Source: an uncultured Lachnospiraceae bacterium
Lineage (GTDB): Bacteria; Bacillota; Clostridia; Lachnospirales; Lachnospiraceae
Assembly: GCA_910583895.1 (NCBI GenBank)
Contig: CAJTYJ010000027.1
Span: forward strand, 1 to 47,706
Reading direction: 5' to 3'
DNA length: 47,706 nucleotides
Part shown: positions 41,246 through 47,706 of the stretch, piece after piece
How positions within the stretch are numbered: position 1 is the stretch's first letter
How the letters are laid out: each line of letters begins with the position of its first letter
Made by a program: the position numbers and the translations under genes
Notes under the pieces: model-generated
Databases searched by the model: none
What the model was told of the DNA's origin: nothing
What the model saw: the letters and a program-made list of their open reading frames with translations, nothing else

Positions 41246-41832
41246 ATCGAACTGAATATATGGAACATCTGCAGCGCAGGCTCAGAAGACTTCCAAAAGA
41301 AGATTATGACCGGGCGATTGCCTATTTTACCGAATATTTTGAGGAAGCCGGGCCTGAGCGGGAGGCACAGGCCATTGAAGACCTGGGAAGCCCGGAGCTG
41401 GCGGCAGACCAGATCGTCCGGGATTTTGCGGTGGAAAATGCCGCCAGTCCCACGAAAAATGTCAAAAAGGGCTTTTCCGCTCTGTGGATCGGAATCCTGG
41501 CAGTGTTCGCCGCACCAGTCGCCCTGCCGCTGTCACTGGCCTTTGGCGCTGTACTTCTGGCCTTCGTACTGGTGGTGATCACGCTGCTCTTATCTGTGTT
41601 TCTGATCGCGGTATCCATCACCATCAGTGCCATCCCCTGTGTGCTTGTAAGCTTTTGGCTGCTCTTTACTTCTTTTGCAGACGGGCTGACGACACTGGGA
41701 CTGGGACTGGTTCTTCTGGGTGTGGGCATCCTGATGACCATGGTAAGCCTCTTCTTTACCAAATGGTGTCTGCACGGCCTGACGCTTCTGTTCGGATCGA
41801 TTGTGAAAGGTGGTAGGTATTATGAAAAGTAA
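41242..41832 (+). CDS. DUF1700 family membrane protein
   Basis: A 196-residue protein with a cytosolic N-terminal helical part typical of DUF1700 (EYMEHLQRRLRRLPKEDYDR, then AIAYFTEYFEEAG and AIEDLGSPELAADQI), followed by about four membrane segments (about 80-185). It sits between the PadR and DUF4097 genes, overlapping both. The function is unknown; by analogy it may help anchor or control the DUF4097 protein. Confidence 0.9.
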   Translation: MNRTEYMEHLQRRLRRLPKEDYDRAIAYFTEYFEEAGPEREAQAIEDLGSPELAADQIVRDFAVENAASPTKNVKKGFSALWIGILAVFAAPVALPLSLAFGAVLLAFVLVVITLLLSVFLIAVSITISAIPCVLVSFWLLFTSFADGLTTLGLGLVLLGVGILMTMVSLFFTKWCLHGLTLLFGSIVKGGRYYEK

Positions 41833-42913
41833 AAAATTATGGGTTTTCCTTTCCCTTGTATGCATCCTGTCGGGAAGTTTCTTTATATTTATCGGTATTT
41901 TGCTGGGCGGAATTCCCGGCTTCTATCTGGATCAAAGCGGCATCCATACTTCCAGAGAAGCGGCAGAGCAGAAACAGAATGTATTGCAGGATACCGTGGA
42001 ACTGGAAGCATTTGACAGTATGGAGCTGGATATCAGCTGTACCGAACATGTGGAACTGATCCCCTCAGACCGTTATGCAGTTGCATACCGCATCTTTGGA
42101 ATCTCTGGAAAACCTGTCTGCAAGGTGGAAAACGGCCGGCTGTTCTTCCAGGAAACTCCTCTCTCTTCCCACGATAACTCCCGGATCTGGTTTCTGTATG
42201 CCAACCCTGCATATCCCAGAGATACGGAGCCAGGTCCTTATTATGTAAAGATCGAATATCCTGCAGACCAGAGCTTTGCGGACGTGGTGATCCGGATGGA
42301 ATCCGGAAACTTGAAACTGCCGTCTATGAAGGCAGACACGCTGGACATTCAAAATGACTACGGGGATGTGTCTTTAGAAAGCCACACCGGAAATGCACTG
42401 AAGCTTCATCTGTCCAGCGGTAACCTGACTGCCGGGACTGTCACTGCCCGACAGGCACAGCTGAAAAATGAATATGGCTCCGTCTCTTTAGACAACTATA
42501 TTGGAGCATCGCTGGAAATCCACATGTCCAGCGGAAAACTTTCCCTTGACACTGTGGAGGCTGAGCAGACTGAAATTCTGAATGAGTATGGAGAGGTTCT
42601 GATCCATCAGGCATCCGGAGACAGCATGACAGCGGAGCTAAGCTCCGGCTCCTTTCTGTCCGACCGACTGGAGTATGATGATCTGAAAATAAAGAACGAA
42701 TATGGAACAGTCCGTGTCCGGCTTCCCGAAGAGATCTTTGCATACAGCTACCAGCTGCAGACCGAATACGGCTCCATCCTCCTGGATGGCAAATGGATTA
42801 CAGGCGACGACCCGGATGAGAATGAAATCTTCTACACCTCTGCCGGATCAAACGGAAAGACGGTGGATATTTCCTGCGACAGCGGCGACATCATCGTTGA
42901 TCCTGTTCTGTAA
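41822..42913 (+). CDS. DUF4097 beta-repeat surface protein
   Basis: A 363-residue protein from ATG 41822 inside the DUF1700 end. It has a membrane anchor or signal segment (about 5-30, KLWVFLSLVCILSGSFFIFI) and then an outside beta-helix-like region with three or more repeats of about 40 residues marked by NDYGDVSL, NEYGSVSL, NEYGEVLI and NEYGTVRV, as in DUF4097 proteins. It is likely attached to the outer face of the membrane. The role is not established; the PadR link suggests a response to envelope stress. Confidence 0.9.
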   Translation: MKSKKLWVFLSLVCILSGSFFIFIGILLGGIPGFYLDQSGIHTSREAAEQKQNVLQDTVELEAFDSMELDISCTEHVELIPSDRYAVAYRIFGISGKPVCKVENGRLFFQETPLSSHDNSRIWFLYANPAYPRDTEPGPYYVKIEYPADQSFADVVIRMESGNLKLPSMKADTLDIQNDYGDVSLESHTGNALKLHLSSGNLTAGTVTARQAQLKNEYGSVSLDNYIGASLEIHMSSGKLSLDTVEAEQTEILNEYGEVLIHQASGDSMTAELSSGSFLSDRLEYDDLKIKNEYGTVRVRLPEEIFAYSYQLQTEYGSILLDGKWITGDDPDENEIFYTSAGSNGKTVDISCDSGDIIVDPVL

Positions 42914-42947
42914 CTCCTGTCATGGTCACATGTTGTGCTCTTGCATG

Positions 42948-43157
42948 CTGCCAGCTCTGCCTGAATCATTGCGCATTTCTGGCTGCATGCTCCTGTTTCC
43001 TTCTGCACTGCTGCATACTGCCAGAATCACCAAATTTATTATACTCCTCCGGCTACATGCTTTCATCACCTGCTGTACTTTTACATAGTGTCAGCTCTGC
43101 CTGAATCATTGCGCATTACCGGCTGCATGCCCCCGTTTCCTGCTGCACTGCTGCATA
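42948..43157. repeat. Three tandem 70-nt repeats
   Basis: Units at 42948-43017, 43018-43087 and 43088-43157 are each exactly 70 nt. Units 1 and 3 are close to identical (CTGCCAGCTCTGCCTGAATC start, GCACTGCTGCATA end), and unit 2 is diverged. A part of a unit precedes them. The 42914-43298 gap holds this array, and after it a hairpin CGGACAA/TTGTCCG (43218-43241) with T-rich sequence beyond, perhaps the terminator of the PadR operon. No gene is seen. Confidence 0.85.
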
Positions 43158-43298
43158 GGCCGGCCGCCGTCAAATATGTCCCTGTCTGTATACGCATCCG
43201 TGTTGTCCACACCGAAACGGACAAGATTGTTCTTTTGTCCGATGCCTTCCCTTTATTTTTTGCACACAGCCAGGGGCACATTGAGGCGCCCCATGTTG

Positions 43299-44945
43299 CT
43301 ACCCGATCTCCCGGCCCTCATCCGCAAGATATTCAAAGAAATCAAAATCGGCATACTGCCTGTGCTTCACCCGGTCCGCGCAGGTGATTCCCACCATGGT
43401 TCCGGTAAATTCCCCATATTCACAATATTCATCGGAAAACTTCGTCGTATCAAAAGACTGTCCGATCCGCTCATACGTCTCATTGTCATAGCTCCATTCA
43501 AACCAGGAGCTTCTTCCCTCAATATAGAGCCGCAGATAGACCGGCACATCACGCACGGGAATCCGGGTATTCAGAAATTCCATCTTCTTTCCATTTTCCA
43601 GATAAATAATGGACAATGCGCTTTTCCCCAGCGTCTCGCTGTAATATTTACGCAGATTGATATAATTCATATTGTCATAATAGAGAATCAGTCCCGCGCT
43701 GTGCTGGTGTACCTCCGGACAGAATTCCATCTTTGTGGTGATACGTGCATGGGTGCTGGTCAGCTTTCTGGCAAGGATACTGACTTTATGAAGAGATGTC
43801 CTGGACTCCTGACCGCGGATCCTCACATGGCCCGGTCTTGCCTTCACGTCCGCAAACCGCTTCGGCATCATCCGGGGCGCATAGTACCAGCAGCCCAGCT
43901 CTTCCCCGTCGAAATCGTCAAAATCCGGCGCCTGCGCAAGAGGACACTCCGGCAGAGACGGCTTTGGCACCTCTGTTTTGGCCAGATTGCCGCCGCCCGC
44001 CATGCGAAGCCATCCATCTTCTGTCCAGGTCATTTTCTGAATGGCCGTCTCCCTTCCCAGCGTACAGCGAAGCTCCGGAACAAAGGGCCTTGCCGCAATG
44101 TGCACCAGATAGACTTCCCCACTGGGAAGCTCCACACAGCTTCCGTGACCGCACTTCTGGAGCAGGGTATCCGGGTTGAAATACTTCGGTTTCAGATGAT
44201 CCGGATCATGCCGCTCATAAGAATTTCCCGGGGCGGATGTGACAATGGGATTGCAGGGGTCCTTTTCGTAGGGTCCCCACACGTCTTTTGCACGTCCCAT
44301 GGTCACACAGTGGTTGTACCCCGTCCCGCCTTCCGCACACATAATATAATAATACCCGCTTCGTTTTGTCAGATGCGGTCCCTCAATGCAGCCCCTGTCC
44401 GTGCCGCCGTACCAGATGCGTTTCGGATATCCCACAATCTCTTTCTGCCGGGGACTGTATTCCACCATGCAGATTGCGCCCGGTTTCTCATAGCCCTCTC
44501 TTGTCTCCCATTCCAGGGAGACGATCCATTTGCGCCCGTCGTCATCGTGAAAGATAGAGGCGTCAAATCCGGAAGAATGCAGGTAAACCGGTTCACTCCA
44601 CGGCCCCCGGATATCCTTTGCCGTAACCAGATAATTATCCACATCAAAATATCTGGCATTCATGGAATTCATGATCCCATAGATCACATAAAACAGATCT
44701 TCTTCCTCACAGTAAGTCAGGCAGGGTGCCCAGATTCCCTTTGCACTGGGCAGTTTTTTCAGGTCCACCGCCTCATCGTCGGTCAGCACATGGGTATACA
44801 GTTCCCAGTGCTTCAGGTCTCTGGAGTGGTATACCGGAATTCCCGGAAACCACTCAAAGGTAGATACTGCCAGATAATAGTCTTCTCCCTTTCTGCAAAT
44901 GCAGGGATCCGGATTAAATCCCGGCAGAATCGGATTTCTGATCAT
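43299..44945 (-). CDS. Glycoside hydrolase family 43 (beta-xylosidase/arabinofuranosidase type)
   Basis: A 548-residue cytosolic enzyme without a signal peptide. The GH43 catalytic triad is visible: Asp 13 in GFNPDPCI, Asp 128 in GFDASIF and Glu 188 in CIEGPHL. The five-bladed propeller is followed by a C-terminal lectin-like beta-sandwich (about 340-548, GLILYYDNMNYINLRKYYSE), common in beta-xylosidases that act on xylo-oligosaccharides. GAGGGAGG precedes the ATG. It follows a GPH transporter gene by 15 nt, in an operon with a GH5 gene. It probably trims oligosaccharides after import. Confidence 0.93.
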   Translation of the reverse strand: MIRNPILPGFNPDPCICRKGEDYYLAVSTFEWFPGIPVYHSRDLKHWELYTHVLTDDEAVDLKKLPSAKGIWAPCLTYCEEEDLFYVIYGIMNSMNARYFDVDNYLVTAKDIRGPWSEPVYLHSSGFDASIFHDDDGRKWIVSLEWETREGYEKPGAICMVEYSPRQKEIVGYPKRIWYGGTDRGCIEGPHLTKRSGYYYIMCAEGGTGYNHCVTMGRAKDVWGPYEKDPCNPIVTSAPGNSYERHDPDHLKPKYFNPDTLLQKCGHGSCVELPSGEVYLVHIAARPFVPELRCTLGRETAIQKMTWTEDGWLRMAGGGNLAKTEVPKPSLPECPLAQAPDFDDFDGEELGCWYYAPRMMPKRFADVKARPGHVRIRGQESRTSLHKVSILARKLTSTHARITTKMEFCPEVHQHSAGLILYYDNMNYINLRKYYSETLGKSALSIIYLENGKKMEFLNTRIPVRDVPVYLRLYIEGRSSWFEWSYDNETYERIGQSFDTTKFSDEYCEYGEFTGTMVGITCADRVKHRQYADFDFFEYLADEGREIG

Positions 44946-44960
44946 TTACGGATACCTCCC

Positions 44961-46343
44961 TCAGCACTCCCTGTGTTTCCCCTGCGCAAGATCTGCAACT
45001 ACTTGATCATAGTGTCTGTCAAGATCAAAGAAGACCATGCAGACCACGCTGACTGCCGCTGTGAGCGCCGGAATCCATGCAAAGGACGCGGTGACTGCCG
45101 CCAGCGCCGACGCGCTCTGGGTGGCAAGCTCCGACTGAAAACCGCCGGCTCCCAGGATCCAGCCCATGGCCGCCGTGCCAAGACCGGAGCCGATTTTCAT
45201 ACAGAAGGAAGAAGCTGCATTTCCCATACCTGCCGCATTGCATCCGGATTTCCACTCACCGTAGGTAATCGCATCCTGCAGGCATCCGAACATGGTGGAA
45301 CCCGCAAATCCGAACCCGATTCCCTTCAGGACGGAGGTGACACAGATAAATCCATAACCGGTGCTCATTCCGCCCATGGCGCATGCAGCCGCCACAATGG
45401 CCATACCGGACATGTTCAGATAGCGTTTGCTGATCTTCTTCATCAGAAACGGCGTGATGAACAGCGTCACGATCTGTGTCCCGGACAGCAGGTTTGCCAC
45501 CATTGCATACTGGTTTTCATTGCCCATGTTGTACTTTGTGAAAAATAAAACCGTACCGAAGAAAATGGACATCATGAAAAACATAAAAAACAGATTGCAT
45601 ACCATCAACAGCCAGTATTTGTTCGTCACCATGGCCTTCAGACCCTTTGTAAAGGACACGGACTCTTTTTTCTGACCATCCGCCTGCACCGTCACACGCT
45701 CCTTGCAGGTAAAAAAGGTAAGCATATTCAGAGCGACGAACAGTACCATCAGAATTGCAACGGTAATCGTCCATCCTTTCTGGGTGTAGGCATCTCCGCC
45801 GCCGAAAAATCCTGTCATCTTCAGCACCACGGTGTTGACCATCATGGTTCCGAATGTGGAAAGCAGGTTCCGGAAATTTCCAAGAAGTCCTCTTTCGTAC
45901 TGATCGGTGGTCATCAGCCCCTGCAAAGTTGCATACGGCACGTTGACGCCGGTGTAGAAAATCGTCGAGACCAGGTTGTAAGTAAGGAACATATACACAA
46001 GCTGCGGCGTTCCCGCCAGAGACGACGGTACGCTGAACATCAGCACCGTACACACCGCCAGCGGCACACACAGTCTCGCGATCCAGGGACGTGCCTTTCC
46101 ATATTTGCTGTGCGTATGGTCCACGATATATCCCATGGCAAGATCGGAGAAACCGTCAAAAATCTTGGAAACTGCGATGATCGAAGCCGCCACAGCGGGG
46201 TCCACATGGAGTACAAGCGTATAATACACGACCAGAAATGCACTGATCGACGAGTATACAAGGTTGGCCGCATAGTCACCGGCCCCATATCCGAAACGTT
46301 CCATAAAGGTCAACTTTGCATTGGAATTCACATCTGTTTTCAT
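44961..46343 (-). CDS. GPH-type oligosaccharide:cation symporter
   Basis: A 460-residue, 12-segment transporter of the glycoside-pentoside-hexuronide family. It has RFGYGAGDYAANLVYSSISA early, DGFSDLAMGYIVDHTHSKYG and KARPWIARL in the loop after segment 2 (a family mark), and KGIGFGFAGSTMFGCLQDA. ATG 46343 behind AAGGAG is the start; the frame goes on upstream but lacks a site. It lies between GH5 and GH43 genes, so it should import the oligosaccharides that these intracellular enzymes cut. It differs from the GPH protein at 16815-18206 in loops and neighbours. Confidence 0.93.
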   Translation of the reverse strand: MKTDVNSNAKLTFMERFGYGAGDYAANLVYSSISAFLVVYYTLVLHVDPAVAASIIAVSKIFDGFSDLAMGYIVDHTHSKYGKARPWIARLCVPLAVCTVLMFSVPSSLAGTPQLVYMFLTYNLVSTIFYTGVNVPYATLQGLMTTDQYERGLLGNFRNLLSTFGTMMVNTVVLKMTGFFGGGDAYTQKGWTITVAILMVLFVALNMLTFFTCKERVTVQADGQKKESVSFTKGLKAMVTNKYWLLMVCNLFFMFFMMSIFFGTVLFFTKYNMGNENQYAMVANLLSGTQIVTLFITPFLMKKISKRYLNMSGMAIVAAACAMGGMSTGYGFICVTSVLKGIGFGFAGSTMFGCLQDAITYGEWKSGCNAAGMGNAASSFCMKIGSGLGTAAMGWILGAGGFQSELATQSASALAAVTASFAWIPALTAAVSVVCMVFFDLDRHYDQVVADLAQGKHREC

Positions 46344-46381
46344 TCTCTTCTTCTCCTTCTTTTCCGTTTTGCATCCGCGGT

Positions 46382-47554
46382 TTACGCTTCTTCCAGCGGA
46401 AACCATCCAAGGTCCACGCATCTTCCAAAGTCCCAGCAGTCCCATCCGACCCAGCCCGCATCGTTGACCGTGTCTGTCAGAAGCTTGTAGTTCCAGTAAA
46501 AATAGCCGTTCCCCCTGCGCCATGCATTCAGCTGGGCCTTTGCCACCGCCTGGTAAATCTCTTTTTTGCGCTCCGGGCCGATCGTTTCCTCGGACATCCC
46601 TTCTATGCCGTTTAAGACGCTCTGGCCGCCTCTGGTATCATGTCCGGCAGCCAGGGAGTTAAAAAGACACCATTCGCCGCAGATAACCGGGAAATACTCC
46701 GCCATCTCTTCAATGTCCTTTGCAAGAGTATGATTGACATAGTTAAGGTAATGCTCCAGCTTCTGCTCGCAGCCTTCCAGCTCTGCAATCATCAGATACT
46801 GGTGCGTGTCCAGCACCACATTTTTGTATCTGTCCTCCTGCATGAAATCTTTCCAGATTTTCAGCTCAAATCCGTCGTGGAACACAATATATTTATCCTC
46901 CGGCAAAAATCTGCGCATCCGGTCATAAGCCTCCCTGTAATACCAGCGCAGGAACTCTACGGTGTTCGGCCCGGATCCGGCCGCCTTTTCCTGATCCACT
47001 GCCGGATAGCGGTTCGGCACATCCATGGACTTCCAGATGCCCTCAAGGGCCGGCTCGTTAATGATCTCAATGCCCCACAGCCCTTTTCTCTGTCCATAGC
47101 GTTCTGCCAGCCGCTCCAGTACGGTCAGTTCAAACTCCACCTCTTCCGGCTCCTGAGACCATCTGCACACGCCGCTGATTCCGCCATTGTCAAAGCCGTT
47201 CTGACTGTCCGGCGCCGTATGCAGATCAATCAGAATCTGAAGACCGTATTTCTCCGCCCAGTTAAATGCCTTGTCAAGCTCTGCGACGCAGCCGATGAAC
47301 GGTTCCCGGTCTCCGAAGATAAAATACGGCACCGGAATCCTTACCGCATCCATGCCCATGGCCCGGATCCTTGTAAAATCGCGCTCCGAGATATATTCCG
47401 CCCGGTGTACCCGAATCCTCGCCTCATACACTTCCCTGGACAGCTGTGTGGGCAGATAGTATTCATCTTCCGCCGTCGTCCCCTCAAACAGTGCCGGACT
47501 CATCCACTTCTCCAGTACCAGCCAGTTGCCAAGATTTACCCCTTTTACGTACAT
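46382..47554 (-). CDS. Glycoside hydrolase family 5 enzyme
   Basis: A 390-residue cytosolic GH5 beta-glycosidase related to the exo-beta-1,3-glucanase/cellulase clan. It has GVNLGNWLVLEKW at the start, RIPVPYF, DLHTAPDSQNGFDN, the acid/base Glu 167 in IINEPALEG and the nucleophile Glu 294 in VICGEWCLF. There is no signal peptide, so it acts on imported oligosaccharides. AGGAGG precedes ATG 47554, which is preferred over a longer frame. It is the first gene of the GH5-GPH-GH43 operon, preceded by a leader with a 10-bp closing stem. The polymer degraded by the pathway is not readable. Confidence 0.92.
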   Translation of the reverse strand: MYVKGVNLGNWLVLEKWMSPALFEGTTAEDEYYLPTQLSREVYEARIRVHRAEYISERDFTRIRAMGMDAVRIPVPYFIFGDREPFIGCVAELDKAFNWAEKYGLQILIDLHTAPDSQNGFDNGGISGVCRWSQEPEEVEFELTVLERLAERYGQRKGLWGIEIINEPALEGIWKSMDVPNRYPAVDQEKAAGSGPNTVEFLRWYYREAYDRMRRFLPEDKYIVFHDGFELKIWKDFMQEDRYKNVVLDTHQYLMIAELEGCEQKLEHYLNYVNHTLAKDIEEMAEYFPVICGEWCLFNSLAAGHDTRGGQSVLNGIEGMSEETIGPERKKEIYQAVAKAQLNAWRRGNGYFYWNYKLLTDTVNDAGWVGWDCWDFGRCVDLGWFPLEEA

Positions 47555-47577
47555 GATCAACCTCCTATTTAAGTTCC

Positions 47578-47667
47578 GCATCTGCCCTCTCTTCTCCCCA
47601 GCGTCTGGAAGGTTTTTCCCTCTCTTCGTTCGGCAAAATCCTTCCGGGGCTGCTTTCGGGCAGATGC
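47578..47667 (-). other. Structured leader of the GH5 operon
   Basis: GCATCTGCCC (47578-47587) and GGGCAGATGC (47658-47667) form a perfect 10-bp stem 23 nt before the start codon. Inside, GGAAGG/CCTTCC and the adjacent TTTT/AAAA can pair. As at 7904-7971, the closing stem ends in GCCC/GGGC and stands just before the ribosome binding site. No riboswitch class was recognised. Confidence 0.4.
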
Positions 47668-47706
47668 TGTTTTTCAGTAACCACTTAACACTACCATTTA
47701 TCCTAG

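Noticed and set aside
42922..43157. Short cysteine- and leucine-rich frames
   Set aside because: They follow the 70-nt repeat, whose period is not a multiple of three, so no frame is maintained and there is no ribosome binding site.

Overview
The window looks like a chromosomal segment of an anaerobic Firmicute of the class Clostridia, most likely a gut Lachnospiraceae. The evidence is the moderate GC content, strong GGAGG ribosome binding sites, frequent TGnTATAAT promoters, a GTG-started murA, PadR-DUF1700-DUF4097 and GPH transporter/glycosidase operons, ferredoxin-linked 2-oxoacid oxidation and corrinoid methyl transfer. No rRNA, tRNA, CRISPR array, integrase or full-length insertion sequence was seen.

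Left part (1-6300): a sensor kinase/OmpR-type regulator pair, a toxin-antitoxin pair of MqsR/MqsA type in toxin-first order, murA, a Gfo/Idh/MocA oxidoreductase, and an unknown protein whose upstream region carries a SigD-like (flagellar type) promoter. Middle-left (6350-22440): genes that together make a corrinoid-dependent methyl-transfer system like acetogen O-demethylases. These are a corrinoid protein, a methyltetrahydrofolate:corrinoid methyltransferase, a UroD-fold substrate methyltransferase, two ASKHA-fold corrinoid-activator proteins (one with and one without the 2Fe-2S domain), two PucR-type regulators, a GPH transporter and a DUF2284 protein. Among them sit an FMN/FAD/4Fe-4S ene-reductase, an arylamine N-acetyltransferase and a YjiH membrane protein, which suggests use of methoxylated or aromatic compounds. 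Several units have long structured leaders.

Middle-right (22568-32269): one long operon on the minus strand for oxidative amino-acid or 2-oxoacid fermentation. It encodes a Glu/Leu/Phe/Val dehydrogenase-like enzyme, an MFS transporter, a four-subunit 2-oxoacid:ferredoxin oxidoreductase, an ADP-forming acyl-CoA synthetase and a BCCT transporter. An IclR regulator lies upstream and repeated GTTCT...AGAAC palindromes lie in the operon's control region. In principle: amino acid to 2-oxoacid to acyl-CoA to acid plus ATP.

Right part (32421-47706): two small membrane or lipid-anchored proteins, then a defence locus at 34109-40573. It encodes a very large KAP-like ATPase and a large adenosine-deaminase-fold protein, the RdrA/RdrB pair of RADAR antiphage systems. 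It is followed by a possible 68-residue cysteine-rich protein and bracketed by 46-nt direct repeats at 33998-34043 and 40715-40760; the right repeat also carries the rdrA promoter. The left repeat lies at the broken end of a GNAT acetyltransferase pseudogene, which is itself split by a 106-nt palindromic element. After this come a PadR-DUF1700-DUF4097 operon, a 3 x 70-nt tandem repeat, and a polysaccharide operon (GH5, GPH transporter, GH43).
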